Origin: Streptomyces aquilus | GTDB taxonomy: Bacteria > Actinomycetota > Actinomycetes > Streptomycetales > Streptomycetaceae | Assembly: GCF_003955715.1 (NCBI RefSeq) | Contig: NZ_CP034463.1 | Span: forward strand, 9,548,001-9,612,000 | DNA length: 64,000 bases | Direction of reading: 5' to 3' | In this document: one piece after another, positions 17,456 to 26,236 of the stretch | Numbering within the stretch: the first letter of the stretch is position 1 | Layout of the letters: each line of letters opens with the position of its first letter | Made by a program: the position numbers and the translations under genes | The notes under the pieces: generated by a model | Databases searched by the model: none | Seen by the model: the letters and a program-made list of their open reading frames with translations, nothing else | Told to the model about the DNA's origin: nothing

Positions 17456-17506
17456 ACACGAGGAAGGGGCCCGGTGCGATCGGCGCACCGGGCCCCTTCC
17501 TCGTGT
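17456..17506. terminator. Bidirectional terminator, 23-bp perfect stem
   Basis: Arms 17456-17478 and 17484-17506 pair perfectly around a 5-base loop (ATCGG). The hairpin sits between the convergent aldo-keto reductase and SDR genes and can stop both, since the ends of the stem are AC/GT-rich on each strand. Confidence 0.93.
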
Positions 17507-17516
17507 CCGTCGTCCG

Positions 17517-18383
17517 TCACCAGGACGTGCCGCCCGCCCGTTCCGCGGGCGCGATGAGCTGGTCGGTGAGGGAGGTGAGCCGCTGCTGAATGTCGGCGCT
17601 GTAGGCGAGACGGTGAGCCTTGGCCCGCCGGCTCTCGTTGTAGTACTGGCCGCTCGCGCCCCGTGCGCCCTCGTCGAGGGCGTGCAGTACGGCCGCTGTT
17701 CCCTCGGCCACCGAGGACCAGGGGCGCACCCCGGCCTCCAGGACCATCGTGGTGTCCATGTAGTTCGCGGGGTGCACGCAGTTGACCCCGATGCCGTCGC
17801 GGGCGTACTCCTCCGCGATGGTGAACGTGAAGGCGGCCAGTGCGAACTTGCTGCGGGTGTACGCCTCCATGCCGTCGTAGCGCCGGGTGAACTGGACGTC
17901 GTCCGGGTCGACGGGGCTCTGCCCGATCGAACCGATGTTGAGCACCTGGGCCGTACCCGCCGCCCGCAGGGGTGAGCGCAGCGCGCGGGTGAGGACCACC
18001 GGCGCCAGGTAATTGACGGCCAACCGCAGTTCGTAGCCGTCCCGGCTCAGTTCGCGGCGGCGTGCGTCACGCCCCGCGCCCACGCCCGCGTTGTTGACGA
18101 GCAGTCCCAGCGAGGGGTGGTCGGCGGCCACCCGCCGGCCCAGTTCGGCGGCCTCCTCCAGCGAGGCGAGGTCCGCGACGTACGGATGGGCCGTGCCGCC
18201 CGCCGCGCGCAGCTCGTCGACGACGGTGGCGCACTTGTTCTCGTCCCTGCCGTGCACCAGAACGGTCCAGCCCCGGTCGGCGAGGGCCCGCGCGAGGCTC
18301 CGGCCGAGACCGGAGGTGGCCCCGGTGACCAGGGCGGGGGCGCTCGGCGGCAGCTGTCGTGCTGAGCGCTCGTGTCGGCTCAT
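17517..18383 (-). CDS. SDR-family oxidoreductase
   Basis: A 288-residue classical/extended short-chain dehydrogenase, similar in layout to retinol-dehydrogenase-like bacterial SDRs. It has TGATSGLG for the cofactor, NNAG, a Ser in NIGSIGQ, and the YTRSK (Y-x3-K) catalytic motif. The ATG overlaps the cupin stop as ATGA. It is the last of three minus-strand genes starting with the phosphotriesterase-like protein. A reductase is needed to finish butyrolactone-type products, so it is a candidate for that step, by inference only. Confidence 0.85.
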   Translation of the reverse strand: MSRHERSARQLPPSAPALVTGATSGLGRSLARALADRGWTVLVHGRDENKCATVVDELRAAGGTAHPYVADLASLEEAAELGRRVAADHPSLGLLVNNAGVGAGRDARRRELSRDGYELRLAVNYLAPVVLTRALRSPLRAAGTAQVLNIGSIGQSPVDPDDVQFTRRYDGMEAYTRSKFALAAFTFTIAEEYARDGIGVNCVHPANYMDTTMVLEAGVRPWSSVAEGTAAVLHALDEGARGASGQYYNESRRAKAHRLAYSADIQQRLTSLTDQLIAPAERAGGTSW

Positions 18384-18721
18384 GAGTTCGGTCCTTCCTC
18401 CGGCGCGCTGGGCGTACGGAGTTCGATGGCGACCATGACGAGAGTCCGGTCGGAAAGGTTGTGGACGTAGTGCCGCATGGGCAGGTGTTCGCCGCGGTTG
18501 TGCACGACCTGTCCGGTCTCCAGCGACACCGCTTTGATCAACTCGCCGTTCTCGTCCAGGGATTCACCGTGCGCCCCGGAGAGCACGACGGTCACCCAGG
18601 GGTGGCGGTGGGTGTGGGCGGGCCGCTGCTCGCCGGGGGGCACGGTCTCCACCCAGCACTTGACGTGCTCGTCGTCGATGAGCAGCTCGGCCCCCAGCTC
18701 CTCCCAGGGCTCAAGCGGCAT
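18380..18721 (-). CDS. Small single-domain cupin protein
   Basis: A 113-residue cupin with the metal-site pattern AHTHRHPWVTVVLSG, followed by a second part containing LPMRHYVHN. Three His residues (HTHRH) plus a later His could bind a metal. Such small cupins act as isomerases, oxygenases or sensors. The start lies 11 bases inside the end of the phosphotriesterase-like gene, indicating coupling. No specific reaction can be assigned. Confidence 0.8.
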   Translation of the reverse strand: MPLEPWEELGAELLIDDEHVKCWVETVPPGEQRPAHTHRHPWVTVVLSGAHGESLDENGELIKAVSLETGQVVHNRGEHLPMRHYVHNLSDRTLVMVAIELRTPSAPEEGPNS

Positions 18722-19751
18722 CCCGCGCCTCCGTCCGCGCGTCGGCGGGGCGGGGCGCGGCGATCCGCGAGAGCAGCCGCCGGGGGTTGTCGACCAGCAG
18801 GGTGCGCACGGTCCCCTCGTCGACGCCCGGCTCTTTGAGCAGGAGGGGCAGGACGCGCTCGAAGAGATGCACGTAGCTCCAGCCCGGGTAGGTGCGTTCG
18901 CGCTGCTCGACCGTCAGGTAGTCGATGTGCACGGGGTGATCCTGCGAGACGAGCAACTGGGCCGTGTGGCCCGCCCGGACGAGCGCGGCCAGGGTGGCGT
19001 TGCGCTGCTCGTCGGGGGCGAACGGGGTCATGCCGTAGCGGTCGTAGCCGAGGACGCAGCCGGTGTCCGCGAGGGCGCGCAGGCCGTTGAGGTCGGCCGA
19101 GTCCCCGGCATGCGCGACGACCACGGAACCCGCCGCGACGCCCTCCTTCTCCAGGAGCCGCACCAGGTGGACGCCGTTGCCCTCGAACGGGTCGCAGTGC
19201 ACCACCACGGGTACGCCGGTGTGCCGGTGCACCTCGGCGACGACGGCGGCCATCCGGTGCGCCGACGCGTCCGGCGGGGTGCGCTCGCAGGCGAACTTCA
19301 CCAGGCCCGCCCGGACTCCGCTATCCGCGATGCCGGTGGTGACGTCCCGCAGCAGCAGCTCGATCAGCGGGTCCTCCGCCTCGATGGCGGCGCCGGGGCC
19401 CCGGAAGCGGGCGAAGAGCGGTATGCCGTCGACGCTGTAGACACCGGTGGCGAGCACGATGTTCACCGCGGTGCGCTCGGCGACCGCACGCACCAGGTTG
19501 ATGTCGCGGCCCTGTCCGAGCACCGTCATGTCCACCAGGGTCCGCACCCCGGCCGCGTAGGCCTCCTCCAATTGGCGCACGGCCTCGCGCACTCCGGCCT
19601 CACGGTCCCACAAGTGGGGGAAATTCGACTGGAATTCGGAACTCAGCACGAACAGATGCTCGTGCGCGAGCGTGACACCCAGGTCCGCCGCGGCGACCGG
19701 CCCGCGCACCGTCGGTACCGGGTCGTGCGGGAGGGGACTTTCCATACGCAC
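18711..19751 (-). CDS. Phosphotriesterase-family metal-dependent lactonase/hydrolase
   Basis: A 346-residue amidohydrolase-fold protein with the complete binuclear metal set of the phosphotriesterase family: H30-x-H32 (LAHEHLF), carbamylated K152 (VKFACE), H185, H214 and D271. Family members include phosphotriesterase-like lactonases that open acyl-homoserine and gamma-lactones. The GTG at 19751 sits 9 bases after a GAGG site; the ATG at 19745 is a close alternative. It leads an operon with a cupin and an SDR, a few kilobases from the AfsA-like gene, so turnover of a lactone made there is an attractive idea. Substrate is unproven. Confidence 0.88.
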   Translation of the reverse strand: MRMESPLPHDPVPTVRGPVAAADLGVTLAHEHLFVLSSEFQSNFPHLWDREAGVREAVRQLEEAYAAGVRTLVDMTVLGQGRDINLVRAVAERTAVNIVLATGVYSVDGIPLFARFRGPGAAIEAEDPLIELLLRDVTTGIADSGVRAGLVKFACERTPPDASAHRMAAVVAEVHRHTGVPVVVHCDPFEGNGVHLVRLLEKEGVAAGSVVVAHAGDSADLNGLRALADTGCVLGYDRYGMTPFAPDEQRNATLAALVRAGHTAQLLVSQDHPVHIDYLTVEQRERTYPGWSYVHLFERVLPLLLKEPGVDEGTVRTLLVDNPRRLLSRIAAPRPADARTEARDAA

Positions 19752-19979
19752 AGACAACCGCCTCGGAATATCGGAACAACCGGAAGGGCGCCGGGCAGGT
19801 CGATGCACCCGACAGCAATCCATGGTGGCCCGCTCGCGAAGGCCTAACCAGGTGGTGTTCCAACTAGCATGAAACTTCGTCTCCCTGCCTCTGGCGTCGG
19901 CTGACAGCCTCGTTTCAGGCCGGGCGGTCATCTCCGCCGGCCGCTACGCATCCCGTTCGCTCGTCACCAGGAGACAGCC

Positions 19980-20705
19980 TTGTCCACTTCCCCCTCTTCC
20001 CTTTCCGGTGCCCGTGTCGTGGTGATCGGCGGCTCGTCCGGCATCGGCAAGGCGGTGGCCCGGCAGGCCGCCGCCGCGGGCGCGCAGGTTGTCGTCGGCT
20101 CCCGCTCCCAGGACAAGCTGGAGCAGACCGCCAAGGAGATCGACGGCATCACCACCGGTGTCGTGGACGTGACCGACGAGGAGAGCGTCGCCGCCTTCTT
20201 CGCGGGCATCGACTCCCTCGACCACCTCGTCGTCTGCCCCGGCGACATGGCCGTCGGCTCCGTCTACGACGTGTCCCTCGACTCGGTGCGCGCCGCCCTC
20301 GACACCAAGATCGTCGGTCAGCTGCTGAGCGTCCGGCACGCCGGCAAGAAGATCTCGGGCCAGGGTTCGATCGTGCTGATCGCCGGTGCGGCCGGCTTCA
20401 AGTCGTACGCCGACATGAGCGCGACCGCCGCCGCCAACGCGGGCATCGGCGGCATGGGCCGCTCCCTCGCCGTGGAACTCGCCCCGGTGCGCGTCAACGT
20501 CGTCGTCGGCGGTCTGATCGACACCCCGCTGTGGTCCTTCCTGCCCGAGGACGCCCGCGCGGGCCTCTTCGAGCAGACCGCGCAGAGCACCCCGGTGGGC
20601 CGCGTCGGACAGCCCGACGACGTCGCGGCGACGGTGCTGCACCTGCTGGAGAACACCTTCGTGACCGGCGCGGTGCTGCACGTCGACGGCGGCGGCACGC
20701 TGTGA
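19980..20705 (+). CDS. SDR-fold protein lacking the YxxxK catalytic motif
   Basis: A 241-residue SDR. The TTG start has AGGAG 6 bases upstream. The cofactor motif IGGSSGIGKAVAR is intact and the C-terminus has the usual VTGAVLHVDGGG. Aligning the RSLAVELAP helix places T139 and N143 where catalytic Tyr and Lys belong, and the Ser position is also lost. It may bind NAD(P)H without classical SDR chemistry, or use Y133. The stop overlaps the MFS start (GTGA), so it is coupled to an exporter and a flavin oxidase. Confidence 0.85.
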   Translation: MSTSPSSLSGARVVVIGGSSGIGKAVARQAAAAGAQVVVGSRSQDKLEQTAKEIDGITTGVVDVTDEESVAAFFAGIDSLDHLVVCPGDMAVGSVYDVSLDSVRAALDTKIVGQLLSVRHAGKKISGQGSIVLIAGAAGFKSYADMSATAAANAGIGGMGRSLAVELAPVRVNVVVGGLIDTPLWSFLPEDARAGLFEQTAQSTPVGRVGQPDDVAATVLHLLENTFVTGAVLHVDGGGTL

Positions 20706-21970
20706 GCGAGGCGGCGCACGGCGGCGCGACGGGCCTGGCAGGGCCCGTCGCGCCGCCGCGGCCGCCGGTCGGCCGGATCACCGTGCTGCTGCTCGCGGCC
20801 GCGTGCGGTCTGTGCGTGGCCAACCTCTACTACCTCCAGCCGATCCTGCCCGAGCTCGCGGCCTCGCTGCACCGCACGCCCGGCTCGCTCACCTCGTCCG
20901 TGTCGGCCACTCAGTTCGGTTACGCCCTCGGCCTGTTCGCGTTGGTACCGCTGGGCGACGCCGTCGACCGCAGACGGCTGCTCACCGCTCTGGTGGCCAC
21001 GGCGGCCGCGGTGCTCGCGGTGATTCCCTGCGCCGACGGCGGGCTCCTCGTGGGCCTGTTCTTCCTGCTCGGCCTGGTGAGCGTCGCCGCCATGGTGATC
21101 GTTCCGCAGGCCGCGGGCATGGCACCGCCGGAGCGGCGCGGGCAGGTGGTGGGCACCGTGATGACCGGTGTCATCCTCGGCGCGCTGCTGTGCCGGACCT
21201 TCGCCGGCGTGGTGGCCGAACTCGTGGACTGGCGGGCCGTGTTCTGGGGGGCGTCGGCCCTGATGCTCGGGGTGGGCGTGATGCTGCGCCGCATCCTGCC
21301 CCCGCAGCCCGCCGGGACACCGCTGACCGTGCGCGGGTACGCGGTGCTCATCGGCTCGCTGTTCTCCCTGCTCCGGGCACGGCCGGTGATCGTGGAGCGC
21401 TGCCTGTACGGCGCCCTGGGATTCGCCGCCTTCACCGTGCTGTGGACCGCCGTGCCGCTCCGCCTGATCCAGGGGCCCTATCACTACGGCTCGGCCGCGA
21501 TCGGCGCGATGGGGCTGCTCGGTGCGGGGGGCGCCCTCGGCGCCAACCTGGCGGGCCGGTTCGCCGACCGGGGGCGTCAGCGGACCGTCAGTGCCGCCGC
21601 GTTCGCGCTCATCACGGTGTCGTTCGCCGTGGTGTCGGTGCTGTCGTCCTCGCTGCTCATGCTCGGCACGGCGATCCTCCTGATCGACTTCGCGGTCCAG
21701 GCCGCGCACATCTCCAACCAGACGACGGTCTTCGCCCAGGTCGGCGACGAGATGCGCAGCCGCGTCACGACCGTCTACATGACCTGCTACTTCCTCGGCG
21801 GGGCAGCGGGCTCCGCGCTGACGGGTCCCCTCTGGGCGCACGGCGGTTGGCGGGACACCGCCCTGCTCGGCAGTGCCGCGGGCGCCTGCGCCCTGCTCCT
21901 GCTCCTCGGCCGCGCGGCGGTGCGCCGCACGGCGACCTCACGAAAGGCGATGGCGGCCATCGATGACTGA
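20702..21970 (+). CDS. MFS transporter, probable drug/metabolite exporter
   Basis: A 422-residue major facilitator protein with 12 predicted helices. The first helices carry NLYYLQPILPEL and LGDAVDRRRLL, the latter being the conserved MFS loop 2-3 motif. It resembles 12-helix drug:proton antiporters of the YnfM/YdhP type. The GTG start overlaps the SDR stop. Downstream it overlaps the flavin oxidase by 8 bases. Export of a product made or modified by the neighbouring genes, or self-protection, is likely. Confidence 0.88.
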   Translation: MSEAAHGGATGLAGPVAPPRPPVGRITVLLLAAACGLCVANLYYLQPILPELAASLHRTPGSLTSSVSATQFGYALGLFALVPLGDAVDRRRLLTALVATAAAVLAVIPCADGGLLVGLFFLLGLVSVAAMVIVPQAAGMAPPERRGQVVGTVMTGVILGALLCRTFAGVVAELVDWRAVFWGASALMLGVGVMLRRILPPQPAGTPLTVRGYAVLIGSLFSLLRARPVIVERCLYGALGFAAFTVLWTAVPLRLIQGPYHYGSAAIGAMGLLGAGGALGANLAGRFADRGRQRTVSAAAFALITVSFAVVSVLSSSLLMLGTAILLIDFAVQAAHISNQTTVFAQVGDEMRSRVTTVYMTCYFLGGAAGSALTGPLWAHGGWRDTALLGSAAGACALLLLLGRAAVRRTATSRKAMAAIDD

Positions 21971-23498
21971 CATATCCGATCCCGTCGTGGCTGTACCCGT
22001 AATCCCGGACCAGGGCATCTCGGCGATCACCCCCGCCGACCCCCGCTACCTGTCCCTCACCACGCGCTCACGCAACACGCGCTTCACCGGCCGGCCGGAC
22101 CGGGTCCATGTGCCGCGTACCGCCGAAGAGGTGCGCCGGGCCGTGGCCGCCGCCGTCCGCGACGGGGCGCGGCTCGCGGTGCGCGGCGGCGGCCACGGTC
22201 TGGAGGGCCTGGTGGACGATCCGGCGGTGCGCACCCTCATCGACCTGTCCGAGCTCGACGACATCACGTACGACGAGGGCCGGGCGGCCTTCGGTGTCGG
22301 CGCGGGCGCGCTGCTCGGCTCCGTCTACCGCTCCCTGTACCTGAACTGGGGTGTGGCCCTGCCCGGTGGCACCTGCCCCTCGGTCGGACTCGGCGGTTAT
22401 GTCCAGGGCGGAGGCTTCGGCGCGCTGTGCCGACAGCACGGGCTGATCGTCGACCACTTGGAGGCGGTGGAGGTCGTCGTCGCCGACAGCGCGGGGGAGG
22501 CCCGCACGGTGGTCGCCTCCCGGTCGCCCTCCGACCCGTACCACGATCTGTGGTGGGCGCACACCGGCGCCGGCGGCGGCAACTTCGGTGTGGTCACCCG
22601 CTATTGGTTCCGCTCCCCGCAGGCGGACTCGGACGCCCCGCGGGATGTGCTGCCCCGGCCTCCGAAGACGGTCCTGTTCGCTTCGGCGGAGTGGCCCTGG
22701 GAGTCGCTGAGCGAGCGGGACTTCGCCACGCTCGTCCGCAACCACGGCGACTGGCACAGCACGGAGGACGTCACGGACCCCACGTACGAGAGTCTGTACA
22801 GCGCGCTGTACCTCAACCAGCGTGCGGTCGGCCGGATCACCCTCAGCGCGCAGCTGGACGCCTCGGATCCCGGCGCCCGCGGCCGGCTGGAGGAGTACGT
22901 CGCCGCCGTGGGCAGCGGCGTAGGGGCCCCGTGCCGGATCACCTACACGCAGATGCCCTGGCTGCGGGCTACGCAGCGGGACGTGGAGAACAGGGGAGAG
23001 CTGACCCGCTCCAAGAGCAAGGGTGCCTATCTGCGCAGGCCGTACGCGGCCGCCGAGACGGAGCTGCTCTTCCGGTATCTCTCCGCCCCGGACTACGACG
23101 GTCATACCACGGTGGTGCTGTTCTCCTACGGCCGGAAGGTCAACACCGTGGACCCCGCGGCCACCGCGGTCGCGCAGCGGGATTCGGTCCTCAAGAGCTA
23201 TCTGGGCACCTATTGGACCGATCCCGCCGACGACGAGCGGCACATCCGCAGACTCCGGGAGCTCTACCGGGACTTGTACGCGGAGACAGGCGGAGTACCC
23301 GTCTCCGACGCACGCACCGACGGCTCGTACATCAACTATCCGGACGTGGATCTGGCCGATCCGCGCTGGAACACCTCAGGCGTTCCCTGGAACACGCTGT
23401 ACTTCAAAGGGAATTACCCCCGACTCCAGCGGGTCAAGGCCGTCTGGGATCCGCGGAATGTCTTCCGGCACGCTCTGTCGGTACGGGCGTCCGACTGA
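21963..23498 (+). CDS. Berberine-bridge-type FAD oxidase, bicovalent flavin
   Basis: A 511-residue FAD-linked oxidase of the BBE/aclacinomycin oxidoreductase group: PCMH-type FAD domain (about 45-220) and a C-terminal BBE segment (WNTLYFKGNYPRLQRVKAVWDP). H78 (RGGGHG) and C138 (GGTCPSVGLGGY) are at the positions that give the bicovalent 8-alpha-histidyl, 6-S-cysteinyl FAD of this family. Such enzymes oxidise sugars or alcohols, or form C-C bonds in secondary metabolism. It is the last gene of the SDR-MFS operon. Its 3' end overlaps the opposing XRE gene by 123 bases. Confidence 0.9.
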   Translation: MTDISDPVVAVPVIPDQGISAITPADPRYLSLTTRSRNTRFTGRPDRVHVPRTAEEVRRAVAAAVRDGARLAVRGGGHGLEGLVDDPAVRTLIDLSELDDITYDEGRAAFGVGAGALLGSVYRSLYLNWGVALPGGTCPSVGLGGYVQGGGFGALCRQHGLIVDHLEAVEVVVADSAGEARTVVASRSPSDPYHDLWWAHTGAGGGNFGVVTRYWFRSPQADSDAPRDVLPRPPKTVLFASAEWPWESLSERDFATLVRNHGDWHSTEDVTDPTYESLYSALYLNQRAVGRITLSAQLDASDPGARGRLEEYVAAVGSGVGAPCRITYTQMPWLRATQRDVENRGELTRSKSKGAYLRRPYAAAETELLFRYLSAPDYDGHTTVVLFSYGRKVNTVDPAATAVAQRDSVLKSYLGTYWTDPADDERHIRRLRELYRDLYAETGGVPVSDARTDGSYINYPDVDLADPRWNTSGVPWNTLYFKGNYPRLQRVKAVWDPRNVFRHALSVRASD

Positions 23499-24362
23499 GC
23501 CACCGGACGAGCGGAGCCGCACCCGGATCCGCGCCTCGACCAGATCGCGGAAGCGGTCGATCAGCCGGCTGTCCAGAACGGGCTGGTAGACGACGAGGGT
23601 GGCGTCCACGCCCGCGAGCCGCAGCTTCACATACCCGAGTTCGATCCGGCCCAGCGTCGGGTGGTCGAAGCAACGGACGGACGGCACGGACGGAGCCAGG
23701 TCGAGCCGCTCCCACAGTTCCTGGAATTCCGGGTGCTCGGCCTTCAGGGCTTCGATCATCTTCGCGTATGCGGGATGGGCGAGCTGGTCGGCGGCCTGTG
23801 CGCGGAAAAGGGCCGCCGCTTCCAGGGCGTCCTGCTCCCAATTCGGGTGCATTTCCCGGGCCCGTTCGTCGAACATCATCACGAGCGTGTTGCGACGGCA
23901 GTGCTCCAGGGATTCGAAATAAGGAAAAAGCGCGCAGAATCCCTGATTCCACGCCAACACATCGAACCGATGGTTCACGATGAAGGCGGGCAGCGGATCC
24001 TGGAATTCGAGGAAGGTCAGATACTGCTCCGGAACGTGCTCCCGCGAGCACGGCACCCGCTCCGTCGGCGGTAACTCACCGGCCAGCCGGAACAGATGTC
24101 CGGTCTCCGTCGTGTCGAGTTGCAGGGCTCGCGCGAGACCGTTCAGAACCTGGCTCGACACCCTGATCCTGCGGGCCTGTTCGAGCCACGTGTACCACGT
24201 CACACTCACGCCGGCGAGCTGCGCGAGTTCCTCTCTGCGCAGCCCCGGCGTGCGACGGCGTCCGTACGAGTTCTTGATGCCGACGGCTTCCGGCGCAACC
24301 CGCTCGCGTCGGTTGCGAAGGAAGGCAGCGAGCTCTTTTCGTTGCTGCTCGGTAATTGCCAT
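23376..24362 (-). CDS. XRE-family regulator, MmyB-like
   Basis: A 328-residue regulator: N-terminal helix-turn-helix (about 38-85, RREELAQLAGVSVTWYTWLEQ) and a MmyB-like PAS-type ligand domain. The ATG at 24362 has GGAG 6 bases upstream. The C-terminal 40 or so residues are encoded antisense to the end of the flavin oxidase gene, so the protein is longer than the roughly 280-residue family norm; the reading frame may have lost its original stop. It probably controls the neighbouring operon or a dehydrogenase target. Confidence 0.85.
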   Translation of the reverse strand: MAITEQQRKELAAFLRNRRERVAPEAVGIKNSYGRRRTPGLRREELAQLAGVSVTWYTWLEQARRIRVSSQVLNGLARALQLDTTETGHLFRLAGELPPTERVPCSREHVPEQYLTFLEFQDPLPAFIVNHRFDVLAWNQGFCALFPYFESLEHCRRNTLVMMFDERAREMHPNWEQDALEAAALFRAQAADQLAHPAYAKMIEALKAEHPEFQELWERLDLAPSVPSVRCFDHPTLGRIELGYVKLRLAGVDATLVVYQPVLDSRLIDRFRDLVEARIRVRLRSSGGSVGRPYRQSVPEDIPRIPDGLDPLESGVIPFEVQRVPGNA

Positions 24363-24688
24363 GGTGTACTCCCCCTCAACGTGGTGCGGCCCCGCCGGAC
24401 CCCATCGGATCACAACGGGGCACCTCGACCTTACCCCGTTCAGCGTTACATGAGTGCAACAGGCATCGATCGCAACGCTCCGGCGAACACCCCACGTTTG
24501 CAGGCTTTTTTGAAGGTTTTTAGCTTGCGACTCCTGTGAAACTCCGCCTTAACGCTCTTGACGTCTTCGATTCTCGCCCGGGATGATCCGCGTTCGAGAT
24601 GGGGGGCCAGATTTTACGCACGCGGGACTGGTGACCGAGCCAGTGCCCATGCGCCGCCGGCCGCAACCGCTGACCCCCCATCGGGCTG
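24363..24688. promoter_or_regulatory. Upstream region of the XRE gene with an inverted repeat
   Basis: A 326-base gap. AACGGGG at 24414-24420 and CCCCGTT at 24434-24440 form a 7-bp inverted repeat just upstream of the XRE gene and may be its operator. An AT-rich run of T tracts (about 24505-24530) stands out from the surrounding GC. I see no gene and no strong terminator for the GntP gene here. Confidence 0.4.
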
Positions 24689-26134
24689 TCAGGCGAACAC
24701 GGACAGGAGGAGCGCCATTCCGAGGCCGAGCACGCTCACCAGCGTCTGCACCACGGTCTGTGTCTTCGTGGCCTGCGTGAGATCCATGCCGAAGGATTCC
24801 TTGACCAGCCAGAAGCCGGCGTGGTTCACGTAGTTCAGCCCGAGGGAGCCCGCTCCGATGGCCACCACGAGCAGCGATGCCTCCAGGCCGCCTCCGCTGA
24901 CCATGGGGGCGATGATGCCGGTGGCGGAGACGATGCCGACGGTGGCGGAACCGGTGGTCAGCGACAGCAGGAGGGCGATCAGCCAGCCCAGCACGATGAC
25001 GTTCAGATGCGCCCCCTTGGCGGCGGCGGCGATCGCGTCGCCGATGCCGGAGTCCTGGAGAACCTGCTTGAACGCACCGCCGCCGCCGATGATGAGCAGG
25101 ATGGCGGCGATGGACTTCAGGCTGTCCGTCAGGGAGGCGCGGACCTCCTCGCCGGTACGGTCCGTGCCAAGAGCGGTCACGCCGAGGGCGAAGAGCAGCC
25201 CGGCGAGCATCGCCATGACGGGCTCGCCCAGGAACGTCAGCGCGGAACCCACCGTGCTCGTCTCGTCCAGCACCGTTTCGGCGAGGGTACGCAGCAGCAT
25301 GAGGCCGACGGGGACGAGCACCGCGGTGACGGCCAACCCGGTCGGTATCCGGGAACCGGACGTGACGTCCGTATCCACCGATGACGCGTTCGGAGCGCCG
25401 GCCGTCACGCTGACGGGCGACTTCTCCCGGACGGCCCGCGACGCACCCGTGAACTGCGCGACCAGAGCCTCGTCCGGGCGGACCTCGGCAAGGCGCGGCG
25501 CGATCCACCGGGCGTAGACCGGGCCGGCCAGGATCACGGTGGGGACGGCGCAGACCAAGCCGACGACCATGGTGAGACCCAGGTCGGCATGGAGACCGGT
25601 CATGGCGGTGAGCGGCCCCGGGTGCGGCGGCAGCATGCCGTGCAGGGTGGACAGCGCGGCGATGGCCGGTACGCCGAGCAGGACGTACGGGGAGCCCTTC
25701 GTGCCGCCCTGGGCCTCCAGCCGGCGCGCCACGCTGAAGATCAGCGGCAGCAGCACGATCAGGCCCACCTCGAAGAACATCGGGATGCCGATCACGAACG
25801 CCGCGGCCGTGACCAGCCAGGGCAGCCTGCGGGCGCTCGAGCGGTCGATCAGGGCGTGGGCGAGGGCGTCGGTGGCGCCCGAGTCGGACAGCAGGCGTCC
25901 GAGCATGGCGCCCAGGGCCAGGGTGACGCCCACGTCCCCGAGGGTGCCGCCGGCACCGTCCTCGAGGGACTCCACCAGTTTCGCGGCGGGCTCTCCGGCG
26001 GCGAGGCCGGTGCCGACGGCGACGACGATGAGCGCGACGAACGGATGGATGCGCAGGCGGGAGTTGATGAGGTAGATCAGGGCGGTGATCGCGATGGTGA
26101 GGATGAGCAGCAACCACCAGGTGTGCGTGGTCAT
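24689..26134 (-). CDS. GntP-family sugar-acid:H+ symporter
   Basis: A 481-residue membrane transporter of the gluconate permease family with about 12-14 helices and the family signature GMLPPHPGPLTAM, plus the late motif LNYVNHAGFWLVKESFGM. It should import gluconate or a related hydroxy acid with protons. The ATG has AAAGG 7 bases upstream. It lies 102 bases downstream of the TctC gene in the same direction, so the two may be co-transcribed and both controlled by the two-component system read the other way. Confidence 0.9.
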   Translation of the reverse strand: MTTHTWWLLLILTIAITALIYLINSRLRIHPFVALIVVAVGTGLAAGEPAAKLVESLEDGAGGTLGDVGVTLALGAMLGRLLSDSGATDALAHALIDRSSARRLPWLVTAAAFVIGIPMFFEVGLIVLLPLIFSVARRLEAQGGTKGSPYVLLGVPAIAALSTLHGMLPPHPGPLTAMTGLHADLGLTMVVGLVCAVPTVILAGPVYARWIAPRLAEVRPDEALVAQFTGASRAVREKSPVSVTAGAPNASSVDTDVTSGSRIPTGLAVTAVLVPVGLMLLRTLAETVLDETSTVGSALTFLGEPVMAMLAGLLFALGVTALGTDRTGEEVRASLTDSLKSIAAILLIIGGGGAFKQVLQDSGIGDAIAAAAKGAHLNVIVLGWLIALLLSLTTGSATVGIVSATGIIAPMVSGGGLEASLLVVAIGAGSLGLNYVNHAGFWLVKESFGMDLTQATKTQTVVQTLVSVLGLGMALLLSVFA

Positions 26135-26236
26135 GCGGGTGCCTTTCGACGGACAGGTGAGGGGCATGGCGAAGTGAGCCGCGGCGCAGAGGGGTGGTGG
26201 TGCGGCTGGTGTCAGGAGGGGTGGGCGGTGGCCCGG

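Noticed and set aside
15939..17459. 506-codon minus-strand frame across the aldo-keto reductase gene
   Set aside because: Shadow of a gene with a complete AKR tetrad; no motif in the antisense product.
20318..21841. 507-codon minus-strand frame across the SDR and MFS genes
   Set aside because: His/Arg/Gln-rich nonsense translation opposite clear membrane-protein code.
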